DNA of 57,590 bases from Sphingobacteriales bacterium. GTDB taxonomy: Bacteria > Bacteroidota > Bacteroidia > Chitinophagales > JADJOU01. The stretch covers positions 1-57,590 of the forward strand of contig JAJTHM010000012.1 in the NCBI GenBank assembly GCA_021297855.1, read 5' to 3'. The notes beneath the pieces are model-generated. The model was not told the DNA's origin. It did no database searches and was given only the letters and a program-made list of their open reading frames with translations. Shown here one piece after another: positions 48,702 through 57,145 of this stretch. The stretch's first letter is position 1, and every line of letters starts with the position of its first letter. A program made the position numbers and the translations under genes.

Positions 48702-49328
48702 TCAATTTACCCACATCCTATTCACCCTCTCTACCTCCACTTTTTTCTCAAAAACATTTGTCATATTAAAAATCACTTTTGGTTGTGTGGGGATAAGCGT
48801 ATTCCAGATAAGCATGCCGGAAGGGGAGAGGTGGGTTTTGAGTTGAGTCCAGTAGGCTAGGTTGTTTAAGAATTCAGGGCATTGATTGTCGAGGAAAAGA
48901 TCGACTAGAATCAAGTCATAGTTCGACTCTAAATGAGCCAAGTTCTCCGCTGAATCGGAGTGAAGTTGAATGTTTTCTAAATCATAATATTTATCCAGCC
49001 AAGTGAAGACTTGAGGGTTGTTTTCATAAGCCGTGATATTTTCTGTGCAGTTTTTCGCTTGTAGCAGTTCGATGACACTTCCCAGTCCGAAACCTAAAAC
49101 TAGAATATTTTTATAGGTCTTTTTATAGACGCCTAGCTGATGAAAGGCCTGATGAAAGGCTTGTTTCAGTCCTTCGTTCGATTGATTGGCATTGGTGGAA
49201 TTGAGGATGAGTTTGTTTTTTGATAGAATTAATTCTAGGTAATAAGGCTCGTGACTTCTTTCGATGGTTATTGGATAGAAATAACTAGCTAGTTTGAGAA
49301 GTAAAGGAAAAGATTTTTTTAATTTCAT
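48702..49328 (-). CDS. SAM-dependent methyltransferase, spermidine-synthase-like fold
   Basis: The 208-aa protein has the Rossmann motif I 'NILVLGFGLGSVIELL' (about 74-89), 'ENITAYENNPQVFTWL' (the acidic ribose-binding residue) and 'YDLILVDLFLDNQCPEFL' (about 134-151), where polyamine synthases have D.F.D. It lacks the N-terminal tetramerisation domain and full polyamine pocket, so it is a spermidine-synthase-like methyltransferase of unknown substrate. It is separated from the R-M island by 85 bp and is the first native gene on that side. Confidence 0.7.
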   Translation of the reverse strand: MKLKKSFPLLLKLASYFYPITIERSHEPYYLELILSKNKLILNSTNANQSNEGLKQAFHQAFHQLGVYKKTYKNILVLGFGLGSVIELLQAKNCTENITAYENNPQVFTWLDKYYDLENIQLHSDSAENLAHLESNYDLILVDLFLDNQCPEFLNNLAYWTQLKTHLSPSGMLIWNTLIPTQPKVIFNMTNVFEKKVEVERVNRMWVN

Positions 49329-49581
49329 AAAATAGCCACGAATTCACGAATTTTCTTTAAAGGACTGACTTTTAAACGTAAAGTTGATAAAGGTTTTCGC
49401 AAAGTAATCAAATGAATTTCAAATTGTCGCATTTTCAAATAGACCTATCACCACATCTTCACATCAACTCATTATCATATCAAAATCATTTTCAATCCCA
49501 ATAGCTATCCGGACAATTTGAAGCATCATCATATCATCATATCGTCAAATCTTCACATCAACTCATCTTCACATCATCACA
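49329..49581. repeat. Repeat-rich intergenic stretch
   Basis: It begins with ATAGCCACGAATTCACGAATT (49332-49352), a wording common in dispersed Bacteroidota repeats. Further on TTCACATCAACTCA occurs at 49458-49471 and 49552-49565, and a shorter CACATCAACTCA at 49578-49589, with CATCATATC-type triplet repeats between. The last unit runs into the 3' end of the YciO/TsaC-like gene. I see no gene in it. The repeat spacing is too irregular for CRISPR. Confidence 0.6.
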
Positions 49582-50199
49582 TCAACTCAAAAATTCCCCA
49601 GCACCTTCTCGCATGATTTCATAAGGCGACTGTGTCAAATCTACAATGGTCGTTGGTTGTTCACCGCATATACCGCCGTCGATGATTAAATCTACTTTGC
49701 CGTTGTAAAAATCAAATATTTCCTCGGCTGTAGTCGCATAAGGACTGTCGTGTTCTATTTGAATACTAGCTGAAAATAATGGTTGATCCAGTTGTTTAAT
49801 CATTTTGATCACCAATGGATAATGTGGAATACGAAATCCAATCGTCTTTTTATTGTGTTTAAATATTTTACTGGCTTCTTTATTCGCCTCGAGGATAAAG
49901 GTAAATGGACCGGGTAGGTATTGTTTGAGAATGCGAAATTCAGCATTGGAAACTTGTTTGGCAAATTCACTCAAATGACTATAGTCAGAACATACGATAG
50001 AGAACTCTGCTTTGTCTTCTTTGACGCCCTTGAGTTGACAGATGCGTTTAAAAGCTTTTTCGCTATGAATTTTGGCACCTAGCGTGTACACGCTATCTGT
50101 AGGATAGATAATGACGCCATCCTTTTCTAAAACATCTATTACTTGCTTAAGACCTCGCTCATCGGGTCTTTGGGAATCTATGCGGAGGAGTTTAGTCAT
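49582..50199 (-). CDS. Threonylcarbamoyl-AMP synthase family (Sua5/YciO/YrdC)
   Basis: The 205-aa protein matches the YrdC-like fold: 'IYPTDSVYTLGAKIHSEKAFKRICQLKGVKEDKAEFSIVCSDYSHLSEFA', 'YLPGPFTFILEANKEASKIFKHNKKTIGFRIPHYPLVIKMIKQL' and 'DLIIDGGICGEQPTTIVDLTQSPYEIMREGAGEF'. The family makes threonylcarbamoyl-AMP for t6A37 of ANN-decoding tRNAs. Length and the TDSVY.LG motif are closer to the YciO subgroup than to TsaC. Its start codon overlaps the ancestral stop of the PIN gene by 8 bases. Confidence 0.82.
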   Translation of the reverse strand: MTKLLRIDSQRPDERGLKQVIDVLEKDGVIIYPTDSVYTLGAKIHSEKAFKRICQLKGVKEDKAEFSIVCSDYSHLSEFAKQVSNAEFRILKQYLPGPFTFILEANKEASKIFKHNKKTIGFRIPHYPLVIKMIKQLDQPLFSASIQIEHDSPYATTAEEIFDFYNGKVDLIIDGGICGEQPTTIVDLTQSPYEIMREGAGEFLS

Positions 50200-50257
50200 T
50201 ATTTATATGGGTTAAAAATTCACTAAGATTGACTACATTCACTTGAGGAAAGTCTAA

Positions 50258-50602
50258 TTATTTTAAAATATGAAAGTGCTTGTCATTGGTTACTAAATAG
50301 TCATCATTGCTAGAAATAGCTAAATCTACAAATTTGTTATCACTGGAATCTATTTGAATAAGATCCCATTTAAAATAGGGTTCTTGAAAAACTACATTAG
50401 TTGAATTTAAAGGTCGACATAGAACATATTCGGCAGTGTCTTCGCTGTAAAATTTAGTTAGTACTTCTCTATATTCAAGATAAATTTCATTGCTGATAAC
50501 CCAATCAAATTTTAACTCTTGAAAAACTAAATATAAATTATAGGCTGGTCGCTTTCTATTGATCGATTCTAATAAATAATTAGTATCTACAACTACTTTC
50601 AT
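50258..50602 (-). CDS. PIN-domain toxin (VapC-like), C-terminus cut by an in-frame TAA
   Basis: The 114-aa protein has the PIN fold: 'VVVDTNYLLESI' (Asp6), 'LEYREVL' (Glu), 'DNKFVDLAI' (Asp) and 'DYLVTNDKHF' (Asp), the usual metal-binding acidic set. Such proteins are Mg-dependent RNases of type II toxin-antitoxin modules. After ...HILK the TAA at 50260-50258 stops translation, but the same frame goes on for 22 codons reading LDFPQVNVVNLSEFLTHINND, like the family's normal ending, to a TAA at 50194-50192. This looks like a recent nonsense mutation. All visible active-site acids precede it, so activity is possible. It overlaps its antitoxin by ATGA. Confidence 0.78.
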   Translation of the reverse strand: MKVVVDTNYLLESINRKRPAYNLYLVFQELKFDWVISNEIYLEYREVLTKFYSEDTAEYVLCRPLNSTNVVFQEPYFKWDLIQIDSSDNKFVDLAISSNDDYLVTNDKHFHILK

Positions 50603-50811
50603 GTATTTTCTAAGAATTCTTCGTAATCTTTATCCGTAATTCCTTTTTCTAAAACCACTCTATCTACCCCTTCAAAAATCATTTTATCATAGTAATCTAG
50701 AAGTAATTTTCGAATATCAATAATATGCTGTTCGCTCAAGGGTCTATTAAACATCTTTAATAGCATAAGTTGAACATCATTTAATTTGGTAAGTTCATTT
50801 ACTGTACTCAT
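50599..50811 (-). CDS. Antitoxin-like partner of the PIN toxin
   Basis: The product is 70 aa from ATG 50811 (MSTVNELTKLNDVQLMLLKMF). A TTG at 50820 would add three residues. It is a small acidic helical protein with the tail 'DRVVLEKGITDKDYEEFLEN', the kind of region that wraps around a toxin. I recognise no named family. It overlaps the PIN gene by 4 bases (ATGA) and precedes it, the usual order of antitoxin then toxin. Confidence 0.7.
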   Translation of the reverse strand: MSTVNELTKLNDVQLMLLKMFNRPLSEQHIIDIRKLLLDYYDKMIFEGVDRVVLEKGITDKDYEEFLENT

Positions 50812-50842
50812 ATTCTTCAAGTTATTGCAAATTTATAAAAAA

Positions 50843-51292
50843 CTAATTATTTTTACTAGCAAAGTAGTCTTCCTTTTCAAACGCTTGCCATTGTTTGACG
50901 ATTCGCTCGGGTATAGGTATGGTCTTCTGATTTTTCAAATCGTAGAATACTTGTGTGGTCTGACCTGTAGCAGCCAATTTTTCTATGCCATTGCGCTCAA
51001 AAGTGATGGCATAATGAAATTCAAAACTCTTTTCACCTACGTTTGTCGTGCGAAGATAGACTTTGATATCACCGGGATAAAAAATGGGTCGCAGATAATC
51101 AACTTTGACCGAAGCTATGATATACTGGTCTTGATTCCAGTCCCAGTTATTGACATCTCTATTGTAGTAAAATCTCGAGGTTTCAAAATAGGTGAGATAT
51201 ACGGCATTGTTTACGTGTCCAAACTGATCTATATCCCTCCATCGGAGCTGTATAGTGGTATGAAAATTAAATGGTGCGAGTTGGGGAATCAT
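50843..51292 (-). CDS. Acyl-CoA thioesterase (hotdog fold, 4HBT family)
   Basis: The 149-aa hotdog protein has 'LRWRDIDQFGHVNNAVYLTYFETSRFYYNRD' with the catalytic Asp of the 4-hydroxybenzoyl-CoA thioesterase family (D.FGHVNN..Y). 'VDYLRPIFYPGDIKVYLRTTNVGEKSFEFHYAI' and 'AATGQTTQVFYDLKNQKTIPIPE' complete the fold. It hydrolyses acyl-CoA thioesters; the chain length is unknown. It lies downstream of a structured intergenic region (51300-51560). Confidence 0.85.
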   Translation of the reverse strand: MIPQLAPFNFHTTIQLRWRDIDQFGHVNNAVYLTYFETSRFYYNRDVNNWDWNQDQYIIASVKVDYLRPIFYPGDIKVYLRTTNVGEKSFEFHYAITFERNGIEKLAATGQTTQVFYDLKNQKTIPIPERIVKQWQAFEKEDYFASKNN

Positions 51293-51333
51293 TTGAGTTT
51301 ATTAGGTGCAAGGTATAAAGTAATACCAATAGC

Positions 51334-51560
51334 GGTTTTAAAATGGTCCAACCCATTTTAAAACCTTGCTATGGTAAATGCCGTAGCTGTATTTGTTTAG
51401 TGCAATGAGCCATGCGACATTGGACTATTACTAATACGCTTACGGTATAATATGTATCAATGTCGTTTAGTTAGTGTTTGATTCGTGGGGACACGAACCA
51501 TTGCAGTTCGCCATGCTGCTTGTCTCATGCAGCATTCGTATTTCTTATCTAAACGACATT
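51334..51560. other. Structured non-coding region with nested and competing hairpins
   Basis: The arms GGTTTTAAAATGG (51334-51346) and CCATTTTAAAACC (51353-51365) form a perfect stem. AATGTCGTTTAG (51459-51470) is the exact inverted complement of CTAAACGACATT (51549-51560). CGACATTG (51415-51422) can instead pair with CAATGTCG (51458-51465), so the two folds exclude each other. Inside are TTCGTG-GGGA-CACGAA (51482-51497) and ATGCTGC...GCAGCAT (51513-51535). No ORF is believable here. It could be a small non-coding RNA, a riboregulator, or a decayed IS200/IS605 or REP-type mobile sequence. Confidence 0.5.
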
Positions 51561-51573
51561 ATATTATGTATTT

Positions 51574-53988
51574 TTATTTGCTCAAAAGAATGTTCAATTT
51601 ATCTAAAGTATGATTCGGTTCTGCAAAAGGATATTCCTTAATCGCTTGTTCAAAAATTTGCGGTTGCTTCTCTTTGATTTTTTTCAAGTACTCAATGCTA
51701 TTTCCTTTGATGCTAGGGTGAAAATAAAGTGCCCCTTGAATCAAAGACTTGGCTATGTCTAAATCCATAACTTCTTTTTCCATAAGAAAAGTAATCGCAG
51801 GCACTCGCGAGCGAAATTCATTGCTCTCGGAGGCTAAGAATTTCAATTTATCTAGTGAAGCCGCATGTTGTTCTTTCATGCTACTATCGCCAAAAATGGT
51901 CGAATGGTAAAGGTAGTTCAAGTTATTCATTATACCATTTTGTCCTTCAATGCTCTTAAGCCACAAAGTCTTTTCGTTTGGATACAATTCTATTAGCTTG
52001 ATGACAGCGTATTCCACATTCACATAGGACGAATCCTTAAGTCGATCGATTAATAGACTTTTCAGTGTCTCATCTTTGAAATGAACAGACTTAATTGTAT
52101 TACGTCTAACTTGCACATGTTGATCAGTGAATCCATGGATTAAAAGATCTTTGGCGATTTCATCACTATCGCTTTTCGCCACCTGCTCTATAATTTCATT
52201 ACGAATGAGCGCTGATTTTTCTTTGTGGTACACATTGAGAAATGTTTTATTTTTCTCTGTCCAAGCAGTGGCTCTTAATTTTTCTATAGCCTCTAATCGG
52301 CCAAATGTTTTGTTACTATTTTCAGCTATTTCCAATAAGACCTTGGTGTCATAATCGTAACTTACTTTGCGCAGAAACTCCATATTCTCGTCCAATAAAA
52401 CAAAGGTGACTACTGCATTTTGATTTAGTGGAATGATGAATGTGTCATTGGTATTTTTTAACTCTGTCTTCGTATGTTGCCCTGTGCCATTTTTGTAGTA
52501 AATAGAAAGTGTCATTGGTAGGCGAAAATTGCCTACAGTGGCATCTAGGTTTTGAATTTGCTTAGTGGTTGCTATCAAGTTTTTTCCTTGAATAGTATAG
52601 TTGAAACTAATCACTGGCTCACCTCCTCTACGGACCCACTGATCAAAAAACCATTTTACATTACGACCTGTGGCTTCATAAATGGAAGCCACCAAATCGC
52701 TCGTCTCTACGTTTTGATGATAAAATCTTTTTAAATAGTAGGCTATTGATTTTCTATAATGGTCATTTCCTAATTCATTGCGAAGCATATCGAGCACAAA
52801 ACTTCCCTTGGGATAATGTCTTGAAGATCCTGCTGCTGTGTGAGCTACAGGCAGTGAGTTTGATTTTCCAGCATTAAATGAAGCTTCCAAATCTCCTTTT
52901 CGTATCCAGTCAAACATATCATCGCCTTTCAAGTATTGAAGAAATTTTTTAGAATAGTGTGAGGCAAAACTTTCGTGTAACCAATGATGCGGTCCACTGC
53001 GTTCGGTGATTAAATCTCCAAACCACTGATGAGCCAATTCATGTGCGTTGACTGCCAAATAACCTCGTTCTTGCTGGCCTCGCCAATCTTGGTGCATGTA
53101 ATCTGCGAATATGGTCGAGGAAGTATTTTCCATAGCCCCATAGAGAAAGTCTTGAGTCGGTACATTTCTGTATATTTTTCCCCACGGATAGCGCACTTTG
53201 ATTTCATCTTCAAACCAATCCATCATCACCTCACTATGCTGATAGGTAGGTTCGAAATATTCAGGCTTGTCATGATAGTAGTATTGTTCTAAAGTGATAC
53301 CACCCTTAGATTTTTGATTTTTAAATTTATAATCCCCCGCGGCAATCATCGTGAGATAGAGTGCGTGCGGATGATCTAGTTTGTATGTCCAAGTTTTAGT
53401 TTTATCTGCGTTTTGAACTGTCGAAACTAAATTTCCATTGGATACTACAGGATATTGATCATTAAAAGTGACTTTGGTTGTCATGCGAAGTAGATTCGCC
53501 ACATCGTCAATGCCTGGAATATAATGTCTATTGTCTATTCCTTGTCCTTGAGTCCAGATCTGTCGATAGGCTTTGGTATTGGGATTATTCCAATTGAGAA
53601 AATACATTCCTCGCAGTGGATGACAACTATAATCTATAACCATAGAATTTGTGTCTGGTCTTGATTTAGGAAGGAATACAGTTATCCCTGCGCTATCCGT
53701 TCTGAATTTGACGGATTCTTTATTGATGATAATGCTATTTACATTGAACTTGATTGCATCAAAGAAAAAACTATCAATCTCTTTTCTCAGATTGACAAAT
53801 TTATAATTGGCTTTACCTTCTACCTTGCCTTCTTTCTCTTTTAAACGAACCTCTAATACTAAGTCATAGGGCTTTATATTTTTCTCGCGTGTCGTGCCTT
53901 GGTCGTAGTGATAACAGGTGGGTTCTTGTGCGGATAAATGCACTGTAAAAAAAGTCGCGATGACTATTGATCTAAATTTAAATTTCAT
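51574..53988 (-). CDS. M1 family aminopeptidase
   Basis: The 804-aa secreted or periplasmic metallopeptidase has a signal peptide (about 1-20, 'FRSIVIATFFTVHLSAQ'). The zinc site is 'NAHELAHQWFGDLI' (HELAH at about 315-319) followed by 'WLHESFASHYS' with the third ligand Glu. The exopeptidase motif 'YGAMENTSST' (about 282) is GxMEN. The C-terminal half resembles the HEAT-like helical part of aminopeptidase N. It removes N-terminal residues from peptides. No T9SS sorting domain is seen, so it is probably periplasmic. It is spaced two bases from the upstream barrel gene. Confidence 0.92.
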   Translation of the reverse strand: MKFKFRSIVIATFFTVHLSAQEPTCYHYDQGTTREKNIKPYDLVLEVRLKEKEGKVEGKANYKFVNLRKEIDSFFFDAIKFNVNSIIINKESVKFRTDSAGITVFLPKSRPDTNSMVIDYSCHPLRGMYFLNWNNPNTKAYRQIWTQGQGIDNRHYIPGIDDVANLLRMTTKVTFNDQYPVVSNGNLVSTVQNADKTKTWTYKLDHPHALYLTMIAAGDYKFKNQKSKGGITLEQYYYHDKPEYFEPTYQHSEVMMDWFEDEIKVRYPWGKIYRNVPTQDFLYGAMENTSSTIFADYMHQDWRGQQERGYLAVNAHELAHQWFGDLITERSGPHHWLHESFASHYSKKFLQYLKGDDMFDWIRKGDLEASFNAGKSNSLPVAHTAAGSSRHYPKGSFVLDMLRNELGNDHYRKSIAYYLKRFYHQNVETSDLVASIYEATGRNVKWFFDQWVRRGGEPVISFNYTIQGKNLIATTKQIQNLDATVGNFRLPMTLSIYYKNGTGQHTKTELKNTNDTFIIPLNQNAVVTFVLLDENMEFLRKVSYDYDTKVLLEIAENSNKTFGRLEAIEKLRATAWTEKNKTFLNVYHKEKSALIRNEIIEQVAKSDSDEIAKDLLIHGFTDQHVQVRRNTIKSVHFKDETLKSLLIDRLKDSSYVNVEYAVIKLIELYPNEKTLWLKSIEGQNGIMNNLNYLYHSTIFGDSSMKEQHAASLDKLKFLASESNEFRSRVPAITFLMEKEVMDLDIAKSLIQGALYFHPSIKGNSIEYLKKIKEKQPQIFEQAIKEYPFAEPNHTLDKLNILLSK

Positions 53989-53990
53989 TT

Positions 53991-54599
53991 TTATTTTTTA
54001 TTAAATGCTGGCATGTATAATTTTAATCCAAGTTGCGCACTAAAATTGTTTATTTCTACTTCTCCACCTATGTGTTGGTATCTGCCAATAATAGAAATGG
54101 CTGCCATTTTAGTTAATTGAGATTCAAAACCTGCACCTAAATGGTAGGCAATCTTTACATCCCTAATATTTTTTGATAAGTCTATTTTATTACTTAATCC
54201 TACACTAGGAAAAAAACTGAAACTTATTCCTAAATCACCAATCAACTTTAAATTACCTTGCGATCTTAATCTTAAGGTAATTGGTACATCAAATTGAGAA
54301 TAAGAATAAACTATATTCCTCGGATTTTTTGGATCAACTATGTCAAATGAAGCGTAATTGAATTCAATGACCAACGCAGAACTTTTACCTAATAATCTTT
54401 GGTATTCTATACCAAAAGGTTGACTGCTTGACTCCATTGGGTTTAGGGAAGTGTCCGAAGTGAATTTGTAAGTTGTACGTTGTAACCCCGTCTTTATACC
54501 TAGGCTATATCTTGATTCCGCTGAATCATTATTTTGCGAGATCCCTTTTATACTGAAAAGCAAGAAATAAATAATTAAAAAAATGGAGTTGGATTTCAT
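53991..54599 (-). CDS. Outer-membrane beta-barrel protein (porin-like)
   Basis: The 202-aa protein has a signal peptide (about 1-22, 'FLIIYFLLFSIKGISQ'). The rest is alternating amphipathic strands ('YSLGIKTGLQRTTYKF', 'LVIEFNYASFDIV', 'FDVPITLRLRSQGNLKLIGDLGISFSFFPSVGL', 'YHLGAGFESQLTKMAAISIIGRYQHIGG', ending 'SAQLGLKLYMPAF'). This is the eight-strand PorT/OmpX-like barrel pattern common in Bacteroidota. The function is not known. It precedes the M1 peptidase gene in the same direction by two bases, so they are likely co-expressed. Confidence 0.75.
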   Translation of the reverse strand: MKSNSIFLIIYFLLFSIKGISQNNDSAESRYSLGIKTGLQRTTYKFTSDTSLNPMESSSQPFGIEYQRLLGKSSALVIEFNYASFDIVDPKNPRNIVYSYSQFDVPITLRLRSQGNLKLIGDLGISFSFFPSVGLSNKIDLSKNIRDVKIAYHLGAGFESQLTKMAAISIIGRYQHIGGEVEINNFSAQLGLKLYMPAFNKK

Positions 54600-54656
54600 T
54601 TGATTAAATGAATTAATGGAATCTTTACGTTGAGTTAATTTATATAATAGATCTAA

Positions 54657-54875
54657 TTATGCAGGAATTTTTTTCAGTTGATTGTAAATATCTCTTGCTG
54701 GCGTATAGTCTTTTCTAGGAGACTGACTTCGCTTATCCAATTCCTCAACAAATTCAGGAGTGAAAATGTGGTCATAGTCTTCATTGTCAATAATATGAAC
54801 GTTTTCTAGTTCATCTATTAAACTCTTAAAAAAAGCTAATTTGTTATCAGCAACATCTATAATTAACTGAGCCAT
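54657..54875 (-). CDS. Small protein, antitoxin-like
   Basis: The 72-aa acidic protein has 'LIIDVADNKLAFFKSLIDELENVHII' at its N-terminus, similar in style to small antitoxin-like proteins of Bacteroidota, and a polar Ser/Arg/Pro tail. No toxin gene adjoins it, so it would be an orphan. A TATATTTG -7 box lies at 54899-54892 on the minus strand, 17 bases before the ATG, which supports it as a real gene. Confidence 0.55.
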   Translation of the reverse strand: MAQLIIDVADNKLAFFKSLIDELENVHIIDNEDYDHIFTPEFVEELDKRSQSPRKDYTPARDIYNQLKKIPA

Positions 54876-54891
54876 ATGTTTATGTTTTCTA

Positions 54892-54899
54892 CAAATATA
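54892..54899 (-). promoter_or_regulatory. Putative -7 box for the small antitoxin-like gene
   Basis: The minus strand reads TATATTTG (TAnnTTTG), 17 bases before ATG 54875. TTGTTG lies somewhat closer upstream than the ideal -33. Confidence 0.45.
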
Positions 54900-54929
54900 A
54901 GAAAAAATTAGGCAACAATTAAATGGAAA

Positions 54930-55961
54930 TTAAAAACTCACCCAACCCTGCGCTTTCAAGTCATAAAGGCTTCCCCCGCGCGTTTGAAGCTTCATTCCTT
55001 GACTAGCTTCTGTGATTTCTCCTATGATGGATATGCCCTCGTTTTGTTCTATGGCTGCCCGATGTTTGGAGTCTATGGTAAATAATAATTCATAATCTTC
55101 GCCTCCACTCATGGCGCAGACTGTGGGGTCGAGATTGAATTTCATAGCTTGTTCATAGGCCATCTGGTCAATAGGAATTGACTTTTCCTCTATGATACAA
55201 CCCACCTTAGATTGACTGCATATATGCATCAATTCACTACTCAGTCCATCACTTATATCGATCATAGAGTGCGGAAGAATATTTTCCGCGTTCAAAAATT
55301 CAATAATATTTTTCTTCGCCTCGGGTTTGAGTATTTGCTGGATTAAGTATGTATTCGACTCGTTGATTTCAGGCTTCATATTCGGGTCTTCGAGGTAAAC
55401 TTGTTTCTCTCTGATAAGAATTTGCAAACCAAGATACGCCGCTCCTAAATTTCCAGTAACACAGATGAAATCGCCGACTTTTGCGCCATTTCGATAGACG
55501 ATTTTGTTTTCTTCCGCTTCACCAATAGCGGTAATAGAAATAACAAGTCCTTTCAATGAACTAGTGGTGTCTCCACCGATGACATCTATCCCATAATGTT
55601 CACAAGCTAAATATATCCCAGCATATAATTCTTCTAAGGCCTCAACAGAGTATCGATTGGAAACCGCTAGACTCACTGTGATGTGTTTTGGCTTACCATT
55701 CATAGCATAGATGTCAGAAACATTGACTACTACTGCCTTGTATCCAAGATGCTTTAGTGGTGTATAGCTCATGTCAAAATGAATATCCTCGACTAAAAAA
55801 TCGGTAGTGATGAGAGTTTTTAAACCATTGTTTTGAATGACTGCGCAGTCATCGCCTATGGATTTCAGTGTATCTGATGTTTTCTTCTGATCTCTAGTCA
55901 AATGCTGTATCAATCCAAATTCGCCCAATTGGCTTATTTCTGTTCGCTTTTTTGTGGTCAT
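54930..55961 (-). CDS. thiL: Thiamine-phosphate kinase
   Basis: The 343-aa protein shows the ThiL/PurM-like fold: 'LGEFGLIQHLTRDQ', 'SIGDDCAVIQ' (metal and ATP site), 'LITTDFLVEDIHFDMSYTPLKHLGYKAVVVNVSDIYAMNGKPKHITVSLAV', 'GIDVIGGDTTSSLKGLVISITAIGE', 'CVTGNLGAAYLGLQIL', 'MIDISDGLSSEL' and 'CAMSGGEDYELLFTI'. It phosphorylates thiamine phosphate to thiamine diphosphate, the last step of vitamin B1 synthesis. It is transcribed alone or with upstream genes. A REP-like hairpin is upstream at 55979. Confidence 0.93.
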   Translation of the reverse strand: MTTKKRTEISQLGEFGLIQHLTRDQKKTSDTLKSIGDDCAVIQNNGLKTLITTDFLVEDIHFDMSYTPLKHLGYKAVVVNVSDIYAMNGKPKHITVSLAVSNRYSVEALEELYAGIYLACEHYGIDVIGGDTTSSLKGLVISITAIGEAEENKIVYRNGAKVGDFICVTGNLGAAYLGLQILIREKQVYLEDPNMKPEINESNTYLIQQILKPEAKKNIIEFLNAENILPHSMIDISDGLSSELMHICSQSKVGCIIEEKSIPIDQMAYEQAMKFNLDPTVCAMSGGEDYELLFTIDSKHRAAIEQNEGISIIGEITEASQGMKLQTRGGSLYDLKAQGWVSF

Positions 55962-55978
55962 TTATTTAGGTTATATTT

Positions 55979-56030
55979 GCCACTAAGGCACTAAGTTATT
56001 TGTTTCTTAGCGTCTTGGTGCCTTTGTGGC
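55979..56030. repeat. REP-like imperfect palindrome
   Basis: GCCACTAAGGCACTAAG is followed after a short T-rich loop by CTTAGCGTCTTGGTGCCTTTGTGGC, an imperfect inverted repeat with a long stem. The wording is common in intergenic regions of Bacteroidota. It lies between thiL and the endonuclease/phosphatase gene. Confidence 0.65.
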
Positions 56031-56036
56031 TATAAA

Positions 56037-57083
56037 TTACTTTAATCTAAAATTAATCTTTACTGGTTGATGGTCGGAATACTTAAATCCTATATCTACA
56101 CCATTACAAGTGCTAGCTTCGATGTTTTTTGACAACCAAAAAAAGTCAATTATGGTGATAAATGTTTTATCTGCGATATAGGGTTTGTTATTTTTTCGAT
56201 TGGTAGCTGTCGTCGCATCATAAATCCATTTACCACCATCTGTTAGTGGTTCTACATTAGTTTGGAAATAGTCTCCTTCTTTGCCATTTGCTAATGCATT
56301 GTATTTAAAATCAGGCGGGCATTGATTCCAGTCGCCTCCACAAATGATGTAGTTGCCTTTTTTATCTTCTGTATCTAAAATAGATTTCAAATACTTCATC
56401 TCTTCCTTTTTTAATTTACCTGAATCATCATACGCGCTGTTGTGCACATTGATGGCCACAAGATCTTTGCCATTGGCTAGTTTGAAATACTGAATCAGAA
56501 GACATCTGCGAAGGAAAAATAGTTGTTTAGGAAACCCAAAATGTCCTGGTAGTTGATGCCGTTCTACTTTATATGGCTCAAATTTGGCTAGTGAAAGCAA
56601 GCCGCTATTTACTTTGCCCATAGGCTCTGTCCAGGGTTGGGGGATATAATTGACCTTATAGTTAAAAGCGAAATGTGAAAATGGATTTGATTTATGCACT
56701 TGTGCTTTGATAAATGAAACTTGGTCTAAATAATAACTTCGCTTAGAATGCGAATCAACTTCTTGAAGCAAAATAAAATCTAACGCAGTATCTTCTATGC
56801 TATTGACGATTCCATCAAAGTATTCATTGACTACTTTTTCCTCAGGATTCATCATTTTGCCACCATCATAGAAGAAGTCAGCCTCAGCGCCTAAGCCAGC
56901 GTAACCTATATTCCATATCATGGCTGAAAACGAATCCTGTTGTATAACGGGAGCTTTTTCATTGGAATAGATAAGCTCTACCATAGGTGGGTCATAATAG
57001 GTCACCTTAGCATAAACGATGCATCCAATGACATAACCCAAAGGTATAAGGAACAAGAATCCCAAAATTTTCCAATAACTCAT
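56037..57083 (-). CDS. Endonuclease/exonuclease/phosphatase family protein, membrane-anchored
   Basis: The 348-aa protein has an N-terminal helix (about 5-27) placing the rest outside the cytoplasm. The EEP fold motifs are 'MIWNIGYAG' (Asn), 'DFILLQEVD' (Glu), 'LVAINVHNSAYDD', 'YIICGGDWNQCPPDF' (Asp/Asn) and 'YSDHQPVKINFRL' (catalytic Asp-His). The family hydrolyses phosphodiesters in nucleic acids, lipids or inositol phosphates. The membrane anchor makes a DNA-repair role unlikely, but the substrate is unknown. Confidence 0.85.
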   Translation of the reverse strand: MSYWKILGFLFLIPLGYVIGCIVYAKVTYYDPPMVELIYSNEKAPVIQQDSFSAMIWNIGYAGLGAEADFFYDGGKMMNPEEKVVNEYFDGIVNSIEDTALDFILLQEVDSHSKRSYYLDQVSFIKAQVHKSNPFSHFAFNYKVNYIPQPWTEPMGKVNSGLLSLAKFEPYKVERHQLPGHFGFPKQLFFLRRCLLIQYFKLANGKDLVAINVHNSAYDDSGKLKKEEMKYLKSILDTEDKKGNYIICGGDWNQCPPDFKYNALANGKEGDYFQTNVEPLTDGGKWIYDATTATNRKNNKPYIADKTFITIIDFFWLSKNIEASTCNGVDIGFKYSDHQPVKINFRLK

Positions 57084-57145
57084 AATTAGAATTTTGGTAA
57101 AAATACTAACTTAGTTTGAATACGACCAATGAAAATAGAAAGTGT

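Noticed and set aside
49455-49590. Possible CRISPR array in the CATC/TTCACATC repeats
   Set aside because: Repeats are short, irregularly spaced and low in complexity, with no unique spacers of constant length and no cas genes.
50786-51361. 191-aa plus-strand ORF opposite the thioesterase gene
   Set aside because: It is the antisense shadow of the 4HBT thioesterase, which has clear family motifs on the minus strand.
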